Shown here: one piece after another, positions 35,891 to 44,302 of the stretch
Layout: each line of letters opens with the position of its first letter
Position numbering within the stretch: the first letter of the stretch is position 1
From: Lentimicrobiaceae bacterium
GTDB lineage: Bacteria; Bacteroidota; Bacteroidia; Bacteroidales; F082
Assembly (NCBI GenBank): GCA_015061335.1
Contig: SUWT01000003.1
Span: 1 to 64,000, forward strand
Reading direction: 5' to 3'
Length of the DNA: 64,000 nucleotides
Program-made: the position numbers and the translations under genes
The notes under the pieces: model-generated
Databases searched by the model: none
Told to the model about the DNA's origin: nothing
What the model saw: the letters and a program-made list of their open reading frames with translations, nothing else

Positions 35891-38662
35891 TTATCGTTTG
35901 CAAATATCCTTATAATCGCAGTTCTTACAATTGTCGGCATTATCTGTTTGAGAAAATGGGATGTTCTTATCTGAGATTTCAATAATTAAATCTTCAAATA
36001 AACGGTCACACGAATTTAAGAAATTGTCATTATCAAATGTTTCGCTTTGATTATCTAATTGAAAAATACCTTTGCTCATTTTACGTAGTCCGAAAATACC
36101 TGGTTTAATTTTCTTTATTTCGGTATTTGTACTCTTTGCGTAAAGATATTTGTATGTGATTAGTTGTAATGATTTGTCTTTCAAATCTTTAAGATTATCG
36201 ATATTGTTTTTTATCTTTACATCCTCATCGTATATTTGTCCGGTTTTATAATCTAAAACTCGTATGGTATCATTGACGGAATCTATTCTGTCGGCAAATC
36301 CAATAATTCTTGCGTTTTTCCCATTTATGCAGAAGGTATGAGATAGTTTTTGTTCTAAACCTATAATTTTTATTGTGTTGTTCTTTAAAAATGTAATCTC
36401 AGTATTGATAAAGTTATTAATAAGTTTTTCAATCATTTTTTTGCTCAGATAATTAAATCCATTTTCTGGCAAACCATCTGGGAAGTTATTTTTAATGAGA
36501 GCTTTCTGATATGAGCTGCATAAAAATTTGTCAACGACCTGTTCATAAAGTTTTAAGTCTATGATATTATCACCAAAGTGTTCATATAAAAATTGGAATG
36601 TAGAGTGAATAATATTACCAATTACATTACTTTGTATTGATTCGTCAGTACTGGTATCATTTATATTTTCGATATATTTTATATAAAATTGCATTTTGCA
36701 ATTAAGGTAGCAGCTTATGGAAGTGGGTGATAAATCCAGTAATTTTTTTTCTATTTTAGATAGTATTCTTTCATTTTTCTCTATAGATATATTTGCTTTA
36801 TTGTTTTGTTGTTTAATTTCAGGACATTTATAGAATGACTCTATGATATTGATATTCTTGGATTTGTAAGGCATTTCGTGCAAGATTTGACGAATGAATC
36901 TACTTGCTTCACCTTCACCCATACCGTCAGCCAAAGTGTTGTAATAGATGTTTATATTATTTGCATTTTGCAATAGTCTATAGAAGTGATAGGCATATAC
37001 TGCTTGTTTGTTCTTATATGTAGGTAGTCCGAAATTTTTTCTTAAGTCGAAAGGAATCAGACTGTTATTGTTTTTTGACTGTGGTAATATGCCTTCATTA
37101 ACGCTCAGTATATGTATAGTGTCAAAATCTAGATTTCTTGTTTCCAGTAATCCCATTATTTGCAAGCCATTGATGTTACCTTTCAAATTGATACTCATTT
37201 CTTGAGAGGATTGTTTATATAGAGATTCTATATCACGGATATCTATCAGTATATTATATTTAAACAGTAGTTTTTCTATTTTATTGATAATTCTTCCTGC
37301 AATACTGATTTGGTTTTTAAGAAAATTTGATTTGTCGTTATCAGAAATAAGTTTATATATCAGTTTTAGGATGAGTTTTATTGAGTTAATACATTCGTTA
37401 GATGATTTCCATTTTATTGAGAACAGTTTTAAAAATTCATAAATGTTATTATGAGTTTTGAAATAATCGTAATCATCGATTTTAATGTAATATGTAGATT
37501 TGGAAATTTTATCTTCTTTCCAAGTAAGGAAATCCTTAAGTTCTGGAGGTGTGAGTAGAATTTTGGATAATTCCGAGCCCATGAGTTTTAGCAGTCCCCA
37601 GAAGTATATGGTATTATCTTTTTCGTTTATAAAATTCTGAAATGAAAAAAGTTGTATTATAAAATGATTGATAATGGTTTTAGAATAAGGATATCCCATT
37701 GTAACCTGTAAATCATCATAATTATGGGGTATGGAGTTCAGTACAGGTATTAAAAGTTTCTCATCAGCCAGAACAATGGCTTTTTTATTCTGAGTGTTTT
37801 TATCATCTTTGAGTAATTGTATTTGGAGAGCATTGGTTTGGACAGAATTGCCTGATACACCGATGATATTGATATTTTTTTTATCCGAGAAGTTATCGCT
37901 TAGGAATGTTTTTTTTATTCTTGGATGATTTTTGAAGAACTCTCTTGCAAAAAGTCCGGCTTCTTGTTTTTCATCTTCAAAATAATATTTGTCCAGATCC
38001 CAAAGAAGTACGGCTTTGTTACATTCAACTAGTCTTACTATAACAGACTCTTCGCTTTTTGTCATGGCATTGAAACCGGCGAAGATGATTTTTTTATTTC
38101 CTATTATCGATATGAGTTTATCATCACTCATCTCGTCTATATATCTGGTTATCATTCCATAGTATCCGCATTTCTCATTTGATAAAACATCTCTGAGAGA
38201 TAGATAATAGTTATACAATGATTTAAAGAAGTGTAGATATGATGATTCTATTGGATTGTCGAGGTCAGGAGTCCAATTCTCTATTTCTTTGACTTCTGCC
38301 AAAAAGTTAAAGAATTTTTTAGCGTTTATCTCATATTGATCAATCTCATCAAAATCTTTAATCATTTGAGATGCGAGGCTAAACAGATCCTTTCTTGATG
38401 AAAAATCATTATTTTTGTTAATAATTTTAATTAACTCAAAAATAGCATCGACATTGTCTGCCAGATTTAAACCACTCCATTGTGACATGGCTTCTTGTAT
38501 GGAAAGAATATCAGGAAGCCAAATATTGTAATTGATTCTTTTGGAAAGCTCGTTCCTTAATGTTAAAGCAGCACGTTTATTTGGAAATATTATAGTAAGA
38601 TAATCTTTTGTGAGATCATAATTATCGACTATATATTCTGTTATTTTTGAGATAAAAGCCAT
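35891..38662 (-). CDS. AddB-like PD-(D/E)xK nuclease/helicase protein
   Basis: 923 residues. The opening TIIFPNKRAALTLRNELSKR matches the first conserved block of Bacteroidota AddB-like proteins. There is no Walker A P-loop before it, so the helicase half is probably inactive, as in many AddB/RexB proteins. The C-terminal 250 residues are a RecB-type nuclease domain: ATSISCYLNCKMQFYIKYI-like start, GNIIHSTFQFLYEHF, IIGFADRID, VLDYKTGQI (D-x-K) and LQLITYKYLYA. A Cys before the nuclease plus C-x2-C-x5-C at the end (CKNCDYKDIC) would hold an Fe-S cluster. AddAB processes double-strand breaks; addA is not in the window. It overlaps the MurU-like gene by 22 bases. Confidence 0.83.
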   Translation of the reverse strand: MAFISKITEYIVDNYDLTKDYLTIIFPNKRAALTLRNELSKRINYNIWLPDILSIQEAMSQWSGLNLADNVDAIFELIKIINKNNDFSSRKDLFSLASQMIKDFDEIDQYEINAKKFFNFLAEVKEIENWTPDLDNPIESSYLHFFKSLYNYYLSLRDVLSNEKCGYYGMITRYIDEMSDDKLISIIGNKKIIFAGFNAMTKSEESVIVRLVECNKAVLLWDLDKYYFEDEKQEAGLFAREFFKNHPRIKKTFLSDNFSDKKNINIIGVSGNSVQTNALQIQLLKDDKNTQNKKAIVLADEKLLIPVLNSIPHNYDDLQVTMGYPYSKTIINHFIIQLFSFQNFINEKDNTIYFWGLLKLMGSELSKILLTPPELKDFLTWKEDKISKSTYYIKIDDYDYFKTHNNIYEFLKLFSIKWKSSNECINSIKLILKLIYKLISDNDKSNFLKNQISIAGRIINKIEKLLFKYNILIDIRDIESLYKQSSQEMSINLKGNINGLQIMGLLETRNLDFDTIHILSVNEGILPQSKNNNSLIPFDLRKNFGLPTYKNKQAVYAYHFYRLLQNANNINIYYNTLADGMGEGEASRFIRQILHEMPYKSKNINIIESFYKCPEIKQQNNKANISIEKNERILSKIEKKLLDLSPTSISCYLNCKMQFYIKYIENINDTSTDESIQSNVIGNIIHSTFQFLYEHFGDNIIDLKLYEQVVDKFLCSSYQKALIKNNFPDGLPENGFNYLSKKMIEKLINNFINTEITFLKNNTIKIIGLEQKLSHTFCINGKNARIIGFADRIDSVNDTIRVLDYKTGQIYDEDVKIKNNIDNLKDLKDKSLQLITYKYLYAKSTNTEIKKIKPGIFGLRKMSKGIFQLDNQSETFDNDNFLNSCDRLFEDLIIEISDKNIPFSQTDNADNCKNCDYKDICKR

Positions 38663-39384
38663 GATGAAGCCTCCTTTAATTGTTCTTGTGTTCCTAGATC
38701 AAACCAATATTGAGGTTGAATAAAACAAGATTTAACATGATAATTTCTTGACAATTCTTTATATAAATCAAAAACGTAACATGGTTTTAGGTCAAAATTA
38801 TTAAAATACTCAGGTTTTATTAAATGTATTCCACTAAATGACAGTAATTTATAATTTGATTTTATAGCGCCATATCCATCATATTTATCAGTTTCCATAT
38901 TGTATCTTCCAAGAAAATTATCTTCAATATCAAACACAAGTTTTCTTTTATTATTGCGATTTTGAGTCAGAAGAATTGCAGCATTTTCAGATATGCAAAA
39001 CTCTTCGTATATATATTTTAGGTTAATATCTGTTATTATATCTACGTTATGAATAAGTACGGCTTTGCTGTTCTTAAAGTAGGGGAGAGCTTTCAGAATG
39101 GCGCCTCCGGTATCGAATAACATATCACTTTCGTCGGATATATCGATGTCAAGCTTACTGAATTTTTCTTGTTTTAAGAAATCAATTATTTTATCGGCAT
39201 GATGGTGAATGTTTATTACGAAATGGTTAAAACCTTGATTAACAAGATTATCTATTGCGGTTTCGAGCAAGGTTCTACCATTGATTTCAATCAATGCTTT
39301 TGGTTTATTAATGGTAAGTTCCTTTAATCTGGATCCTAAACCGGCAGCCAAGATAAATGCGGTTATCTTATTATTTTGTTTCAT
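38641..39384 (-). CDS. MurU-like sugar-1-phosphate nucleotidyltransferase
   Basis: About 248 residues from Met 39384 (MKQNNKITAF); an in-frame ATG eight codons upstream at 39408 is possible. N-terminal FILAAGLGSRLKELTINKPKALIEI is the nucleotidyltransferase signature, with LFDTGGAILKALPYF and IHNVDIITD (metal Asp) following and YWFDLGTQEQL at the end. The order of motifs matches MurU (MurNAc-1-phosphate uridylyltransferase) and the related ADP/GDP-heptose enzymes. Because the preceding gene, overlapping by 14 bases, encodes an AmgK-like kinase, a MurNAc/GlcNAc salvage role is most likely. The stop overlaps the AddB-like start. Confidence 0.83.
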   Translation of the reverse strand: MKQNNKITAFILAAGLGSRLKELTINKPKALIEINGRTLLETAIDNLVNQGFNHFVINIHHHADKIIDFLKQEKFSKLDIDISDESDMLFDTGGAILKALPYFKNSKAVLIHNVDIITDINLKYIYEEFCISENAAILLTQNRNNKRKLVFDIEDNFLGRYNMETDKYDGYGAIKSNYKLLSFSGIHLIKPEYFNNFDLKPCYVFDLYKELSRNYHVKSCFIQPQYWFDLGTQEQLKEASSWLLSQK

Positions 39385-40834
39385 AAATGTATGATTTGTT
39401 TTGTACAATATGGTTTATAATAATTTTAATTTGCGGATAATTTTTATGAAGATAATCCGCGCATTTTTGAGCGAAGAAAACGGATCTATGTTGTCCTCCT
39501 GTACATCCGAAATTCACAAATAAATTTTTGAAATTTCTTTCCAGATAATTATTAACAGATTGGTTAACGATAGATTGAGTATAATTTATAAAGTCGTGAA
39601 CTTCTTTTTTATCATAAAGAAAATCTTGAACATCCTTATCCAATCCATTTAGCTTTTTGTATTGTTCATAACGCCCTGGATTTGGCAATGCGCGGCAATC
39701 GAACACGAAACCACCTCCGTTTCCGCTGAAATCATCAGGGATACCGCCTTTTTTGTAAGAGAAACTGTTGATGATTACTGTAAGTTTTTCATTATCAGTA
39801 GGTTTATATCTGGGCAATAAAATCTCAATTTGGTCTAATACTGATTTTAATTCTTTTAATTCGAAAGGGAAAGATATGATTTTATTTAAAGAAATAAGTT
39901 CTTTCAATGCGTATGATATACTCTCTAAGAAATGTAATTTTTTTTGTATCAGTCCTCTAAATCCATAAGCTCCAAGTACTTGCAACAATCTTAACAATAT
40001 AAATGATTTGTAATATTCGTCGAATTTTATTTTATCGAGTTGAATATATCTACTTAGTTTTTCTTTGTAATAATCGAGTAGTATTGTTTTTATTTTTTCT
40101 GGTAATTGAGCTTTTACTTGGTATAGTATAGAAACAATGTCGTATTGCAGAGGTCCTTTTCTTCCACCTTGATAATCAATAAAATATGTTTTATTGTTAT
40201 TTATTATAATATTTCTTGACTGGAAATCTCTATACATGAAGAAATCGGAAGGAGCGTTTATTAGATACTCGGCTAGTGTTTGGAAATCTGAGTTTAATCT
40301 GGTTTCATTAAAGATGATGTCATCGTGAATTTTCAAGAAATAATATTTGAAATAGTTTAAATCATTGATGATGGAATTTTTGTCGAAAGCAGGGCTTGGG
40401 TAAGCTTTTGAGTAGTCGAGGTTTTTATTTCCAAATATTTGGAAATAAACCAGATTATCGATTGCTTGTTTGTAAAGATCTACTGTTTTATCATCGAAGT
40501 TATTATTACGAATACAGTTATTTACGTAGTCGAAAAGAGATGATTCTCCTAAGTCACTTTGAATATAGCAGGTAATATCATCATTTACTGCCAGAATTTG
40601 TGGTACGGGAAGATTGATTTTGTTAAAGTGTTCTGTAAATGATAGGAATGCGATATTTTCTTCCACATTAGTGTTATAGGTTGCGATATAACGGTTATTG
40701 TTTTCAGTAAAGATTCTGAAGTAGGAGCGAGAAGATCCTGATTTTGCCAATTCTGATATTTCTTTGACGTTTTCTTGTAAGTTATTATCAATCAATTTGA
40801 TAATGATATTCTTTATTTCTTTGATTTTATTCAT
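39371..40834 (-). CDS. AmgK-like amino-sugar kinase fused to RapZ C-terminal domain
   Basis: 487 residues from ATG 40834; a longer frame crosses the promoter. Residues about 1-335 are an APH-type kinase like AmgK (MurNAc/GlcNAc 1-kinase): SGSSRSYFRIF nucleotide loop, catalytic YRDFQSRNII (Asp203, Asn208) and the metal IDYQGGRKGPLQYD. Residues about 350-480 are the C-terminal domain of RapZ: SFSYKKGGIPDDFSGNGGG, FVFDCRALPNPG and FGCTGGQHRSVFFAQ. In E. coli RapZ this domain binds glucosamine-6-phosphate and the GlmY/GlmZ RNAs and controls GlmS. The P-loop half of RapZ is replaced here by a sugar kinase. With the downstream MurU-like gene this suggests amino-sugar salvage with built-in sensing (inference). 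Confidence 0.88.
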   Translation of the reverse strand: MNKIKEIKNIIIKLIDNNLQENVKEISELAKSGSSRSYFRIFTENNNRYIATYNTNVEENIAFLSFTEHFNKINLPVPQILAVNDDITCYIQSDLGESSLFDYVNNCIRNNNFDDKTVDLYKQAIDNLVYFQIFGNKNLDYSKAYPSPAFDKNSIINDLNYFKYYFLKIHDDIIFNETRLNSDFQTLAEYLINAPSDFFMYRDFQSRNIIINNNKTYFIDYQGGRKGPLQYDIVSILYQVKAQLPEKIKTILLDYYKEKLSRYIQLDKIKFDEYYKSFILLRLLQVLGAYGFRGLIQKKLHFLESISYALKELISLNKIISFPFELKELKSVLDQIEILLPRYKPTDNEKLTVIINSFSYKKGGIPDDFSGNGGGFVFDCRALPNPGRYEQYKKLNGLDKDVQDFLYDKKEVHDFINYTQSIVNQSVNNYLERNFKNLFVNFGCTGGQHRSVFFAQKCADYLHKNYPQIKIIINHIVQNKSYIYETK

Positions 40835-40854
40835 TTCTAACAAATGTAGGTTTA

Positions 40855-40862
40855 CAAATTTA
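40855..40862 (-). promoter_or_regulatory. -7 promoter element of the AmgK-RapZ/MurU/AddB operon
   Basis: TAAATTTG on the minus strand, 20 bases before ATG 40834. A second match, TACATTTG at 40841-40848, would give a leaderless transcript and is less likely. Confidence 0.6.
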
Positions 40863-40910
40863 CGATTATTTTTTAAAGAGAATCTGATTAAGAAAATAAA
40901 AAAATAAATG

Positions 40911-40918
40911 TAAATTTG
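40911..40918 (+). promoter_or_regulatory. -7 promoter element of the methionine gamma-lyase-like gene
   Basis: TAAATTTG; it contains the TTG (40916) that would otherwise appear to be a start codon, and supports ATG 40955 with a leader of about 30 bases. Confidence 0.65.
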
Positions 40919-40954
40919 CAGATTGAATTTTTGAGGATTAAAAAAATAATAGTT

Positions 40955-42136
40955 ATGCATAATGATGAAAATATGGGCTTTGGCTCAAAGGCAGTTCACG
41001 CAGGTGCCATAGATTGTTTAGGTAGTGCAGTCACACCGATTTTTCAAACATCAACATTTCGTTTCAGAGACGTAGATCATGGAGCACGATGTTTTTCTGG
41101 AGAAGAGAACGGATACATATATACTCGTATCGGGAATCCGTCAATAACAGAGTTGGAAGAAGCTGTAGCTTCGCTGGAAGGTGGTTGTGGTTCTGTTGCG
41201 GTAAGTTCAGGTATGGCTGCTGTTAATACTGTTTATATGACATTTTTATCGCAGGGTAAGCATTTGGTTGCGCATAATTCGTTGTATGGACCTTCAAGAG
41301 GAGTGATGGAGAGCATATATCCCAAATATGGGGTAGAGTCATCGTTTGTTGATGCAACTGATACTGAAAATGTTAGAAATGCAATAAAAGATAACACAGC
41401 TTTGATATATCTTGAAACTCCTGCAAACCCGACAATGGGTATTATGGATATTGAGGCTATTTGCAAGATAGCACATGAACGTAATATACCGGTTTGTGTT
41501 GATAATACATTCTGCAGTCCTTATTTACAACAGCCTTTGGCTCTTGGAGCTGATGTGGTTCTGCACTCAATGACAAAATTTATCAATGGTCATGCTGACA
41601 TTGTTGGAGGTATTGTCGTAGCAAAAGAGAAAGATATTTACACAAGATTGAGAGCCATTATGGTGAACATGGGCTTTAATATGGATCCGCATCAAGCATG
41701 GTTGACACGTAGAGGTCTTAAAACATTACCTATTCGTATTGACAGAGCACAGGAGAATGCTATTAAAGTTGCAGAATTCCTTGAGAATCATCCAAAAGTA
41801 GAATGGGTGTTATATCCGGGATTAAAATCACATCCACAATATGAGTTGGCAAAACGTCAGATGAAAGGACCTGGTGCAATGATCACATTCTGTTTAAAAG
41901 GAGGATTAGAGGCTGGTAAGAAACTGATGAACAATGTACATCTGGCGATGTTGGCAGTATCATTGGGAGGTATAGAGACACTTATTCAACATCCTGCTAG
42001 CATGACGCATTCTAAATTGAGCAAAGAAGCGAGAGAAAGTGCCGGTATAACAGATGGTCTGATCCGTTTCGCTGTAGGTATAGAAAATGTTGAGGATATT
42101 ATAGCTGATTTAAGAGAGGCTTTAGAAAAAGCATGA
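40955..42136 (+). CDS. Cys/Met-metabolism PLP enzyme, methionine gamma-lyase-like
   Basis: 393 residues from ATG 40955. A fold-type I PLP enzyme of the gamma family: YTRIGNPSITELEEAVASLEGG (cofactor-phosphate Tyr and Arg), SSGMAAVNTVYMTFLSQG, ETPANPTMGIMDI, VDNTFCSPYLQQPLALGADV, SMTKFINGHADIVGG (Schiff-base Lys) and VSLGGIETLIQHPASMTHS near the end. The FNMDPHQAWLTRRGLKTL segment and overall pattern are closest to methionine gamma-lyase, which yields methanethiol, ammonia and 2-oxobutyrate. The Cys that marks classical gamma-lyases after LYG is Pro here (LYGPSRGV), so cystathionine gamma-synthase or gamma-lyase activity is an alternative. Divergent from the AmgK-RapZ operon. Confidence 0.85.
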   Translation: MHNDENMGFGSKAVHAGAIDCLGSAVTPIFQTSTFRFRDVDHGARCFSGEENGYIYTRIGNPSITELEEAVASLEGGCGSVAVSSGMAAVNTVYMTFLSQGKHLVAHNSLYGPSRGVMESIYPKYGVESSFVDATDTENVRNAIKDNTALIYLETPANPTMGIMDIEAICKIAHERNIPVCVDNTFCSPYLQQPLALGADVVLHSMTKFINGHADIVGGIVVAKEKDIYTRLRAIMVNMGFNMDPHQAWLTRRGLKTLPIRIDRAQENAIKVAEFLENHPKVEWVLYPGLKSHPQYELAKRQMKGPGAMITFCLKGGLEAGKKLMNNVHLAMLAVSLGGIETLIQHPASMTHSKLSKEARESAGITDGLIRFAVGIENVEDIIADLREALEKA

Positions 42137-42175
42137 TAAATAATATTTTTTTTGTATATTACATTAAATTATTTT

Positions 42176-42183
42176 TATCTTTG
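42176..42183 (+). promoter_or_regulatory. -7 promoter element of the DUF349 gene
   Basis: TATCTTTG, 130 bases before the ATG, leaving an unusually long leader for this genome. Confidence 0.65.
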
Positions 42184-42189
42184 CAGTCT

Positions 42190-42313
42190 AATATTATGTA
42201 GTGAAAACGATTACGTAGTCATGATTAACGGTTGTTTGTGGATTGTTATTGCGTAATCAATTAGTAATCAACACCCATCGGATTCTCGCAAGAGATGATG
42301 AATTAAAATTTTA
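42190..42313 (+). promoter_or_regulatory. Structured leader of the DUF349 gene
   Basis: About 124 untranslated bases. GATTACG (42209-42215) can pair with CGTAATC (42252-42258). Close to the start codon, TCTC (42284-42287) and GAGA (42292-42295) enclose a GCAA tetraloop, extended by CATC (42276-42279) with GATG (42297-42300). The hairpin ends 13 bases before the ATG, so it could gate translation. No known riboswitch class is recognised. Confidence 0.45.
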
Positions 42314-44242
42314 ATGAATATGAATGTTAACGAACGTGAAGAAACTGTTAAGCTGACAGAGCCTAACAATTTACAAGAAACTGTCGAACCTAAGGTTGAA
42401 ATGGCAGAGGATCAAAAGAATGTCGAAGAGATTAATCCTGTAGAAAATCAAGAAGTTGTTGCTATTGATGAGGATACGGTCAATATTGACATTGAAGATG
42501 ATGAAGAAAATGAGGAGAATGAAACTGATTATGATTTCTCTAGCTGTAATAAATTGCAACTCATAGAAATTCTTGAGGAGACAGTACAAGATACGGACGT
42601 TGTCAAAATAAAGGATAAGGTTGCAGCTATTAAGTTTAATTTCCTGAGATTGTGCAAAGAAGATAGAGATCGCGAGATGGAGCAATTCATCCTCGATGGT
42701 GGTGATAAGGATTCATACGAACATGTAGAAGACCCTCTTGAGATTCGTTTCAAAGCTGCTTTTAATATTTTTAAGGATAACAAGAATAAATTCAACGATA
42801 TTCTTGAAAAACAAAAGGTTGAGAATCTTCAGCAGAAAGTAGCTATTCTAGAAGAACTTAAGCAATTAATATCATCAGAGGAGACATTAAAGAAGACATA
42901 CGATGAATTCCGTAATCTCCAAGAGAGATGGAAAGAAATAGGTCAGGTTCCAGCAACAGAGATAACAAATCTTTGGAATAACTATCATTTCTTAGTAGAG
43001 AAGTTCTATGATAAAGTCAAGATCAACAGAGAACTGCGTGATTTAGATCTTAAGAAGAACTTGGAAGCCAAGATTGAGTTATGTGAAAAGACTGAAGAGT
43101 TGCTTCTTGAGAAATCAGTTACCAAAGCATTCAAGTTATTACAGAAATATCATGATGAATGGAAAGAGATAGGACCTGTTCCTCAAGATAAAAAGGATGA
43201 GATTTGGGAACGTTTCAAGAATACTACAGACAAGATCAATCAAATTCGTCGTGATCATTATTCAAAGATTCAAGATGATCAACAGGCTAATTATGATGCT
43301 AAACTAGCTATTTGTGAGAAGATGGAAGAACTTCTTAATGATAATATCAATAGCATTGGTGCATGGCAAAAGAAATCTGTTGATGTTAATGAACTCTTCA
43401 AGGTATGGAAGACTATCGGTCCTGCACAGAAGAAGCAAAACGATGAAATTTGGAATCGTTTCAAAGGTTCTATGGACAAATTCTTTGAGACAAAGAAAGA
43501 GTTCTTCAGCAGATTGAAGGAGCAACAGATAGATAATTATAACAGAAAGTTACAACTATGTGTTGAAGTTGAAGCTTTGATGGAAAGTAAAGAATGGAAG
43601 AAATCTACTGATTATATCAAGAAACTTCAAGAGGAATGGAAGAAGATAGGTCCTGTTCCAAAACGTCATTCTGATAAAATCTGGAAACGTTTCCGTTCTG
43701 CTTGCGATGCGTTCTTCAAGAATAAATCAGAACATTTCAGTGGAATCAAAGGTAAGGAAGAGGAGAATCTCAAACTTAAGAAAGAACTTATTGAACGTAT
43801 TCAGGCATACGAGATAAAGAAAGAGCGTTCAGAAAATATGGAAGCAATAAAAGGTTTCCAAAGAGAATGGATGTCAATAGGTTTCGTTCCTATGAAATAT
43901 AAGGACTCAGTACAAGAGGAATATCGTAAGAGTATTGATGCTTTGTTCGATAAGATGAAGATTACTGAAAATGAAATATCCACATCAGAATATCGTAATA
44001 TGGTTGCGGGTATGAAAGATGATCCTGATGCACGTGAAAAGGTTAGAAGAGAACGTAACACATTGACTAATAAAATTAATAAGTTACGTGAGGAAATCAA
44101 TATCTTGGAAAACAATATCGGTTTCTTCTCAAACAGTAAGCAATCAGAACTTCTTAAGGCTGAATATGAAAAGAAGATCAACAGAGCCAAGAATGATTTG
44201 AAAGTTTTAGAGGCAAAGTTAAAAATAATTAACGAACGATAA
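42314..44242 (+). CDS. DUF349 repeat protein
   Basis: 642 residues, cytosolic, highly charged. After an acidic disordered N-terminus (about 1-75, ending DDEENEENETDYDF) come five DUF349 units, each keyed by 'W..IG.VP...D.IW..F': RWKEIGQVP, EWKEIGPVPQDKKDEIWERF, VWKTIGPAQKKQNDEIWNRF, EWKKIGPVPKRHSDKIWKRF and EWMSIGFVP. The C-terminal 70 residues form a coiled coil (TLTNKINKLREEINILENN). DUF349 proteins are helical, of uncertain function, and E. coli YhgF-unrelated; no enzymatic motif is present. The long structured leader and good coding bias suggest a regulated, well-expressed gene. It ends at the hairpin 44260-44292. Confidence 0.9.
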   Translation: MNMNVNEREETVKLTEPNNLQETVEPKVEMAEDQKNVEEINPVENQEVVAIDEDTVNIDIEDDEENEENETDYDFSSCNKLQLIEILEETVQDTDVVKIKDKVAAIKFNFLRLCKEDRDREMEQFILDGGDKDSYEHVEDPLEIRFKAAFNIFKDNKNKFNDILEKQKVENLQQKVAILEELKQLISSEETLKKTYDEFRNLQERWKEIGQVPATEITNLWNNYHFLVEKFYDKVKINRELRDLDLKKNLEAKIELCEKTEELLLEKSVTKAFKLLQKYHDEWKEIGPVPQDKKDEIWERFKNTTDKINQIRRDHYSKIQDDQQANYDAKLAICEKMEELLNDNINSIGAWQKKSVDVNELFKVWKTIGPAQKKQNDEIWNRFKGSMDKFFETKKEFFSRLKEQQIDNYNRKLQLCVEVEALMESKEWKKSTDYIKKLQEEWKKIGPVPKRHSDKIWKRFRSACDAFFKNKSEHFSGIKGKEEENLKLKKELIERIQAYEIKKERSENMEAIKGFQREWMSIGFVPMKYKDSVQEEYRKSIDALFDKMKITENEISTSEYRNMVAGMKDDPDAREKVRRERNTLTNKINKLREEINILENNIGFFSNSKQSELLKAEYEKKINRAKNDLKVLEAKLKIINER

Positions 44243-44259
44243 AATTTTAAAGAAAATGA

Positions 44260-44292
44260 AGTTGCACTGCAGTAATGTGGTGCAGCTTTTTT
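44260..44292 (+). terminator. Terminator after the DUF349 gene
   Basis: AGTTGCAC (44260-44267) pairs with GTGCAGCT (44280-44287, one wobble pair), followed by a T6 run; it lies just before aroC. Confidence 0.7.
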
Positions 44293-44302
44293 ATTAATAG
44301 GT

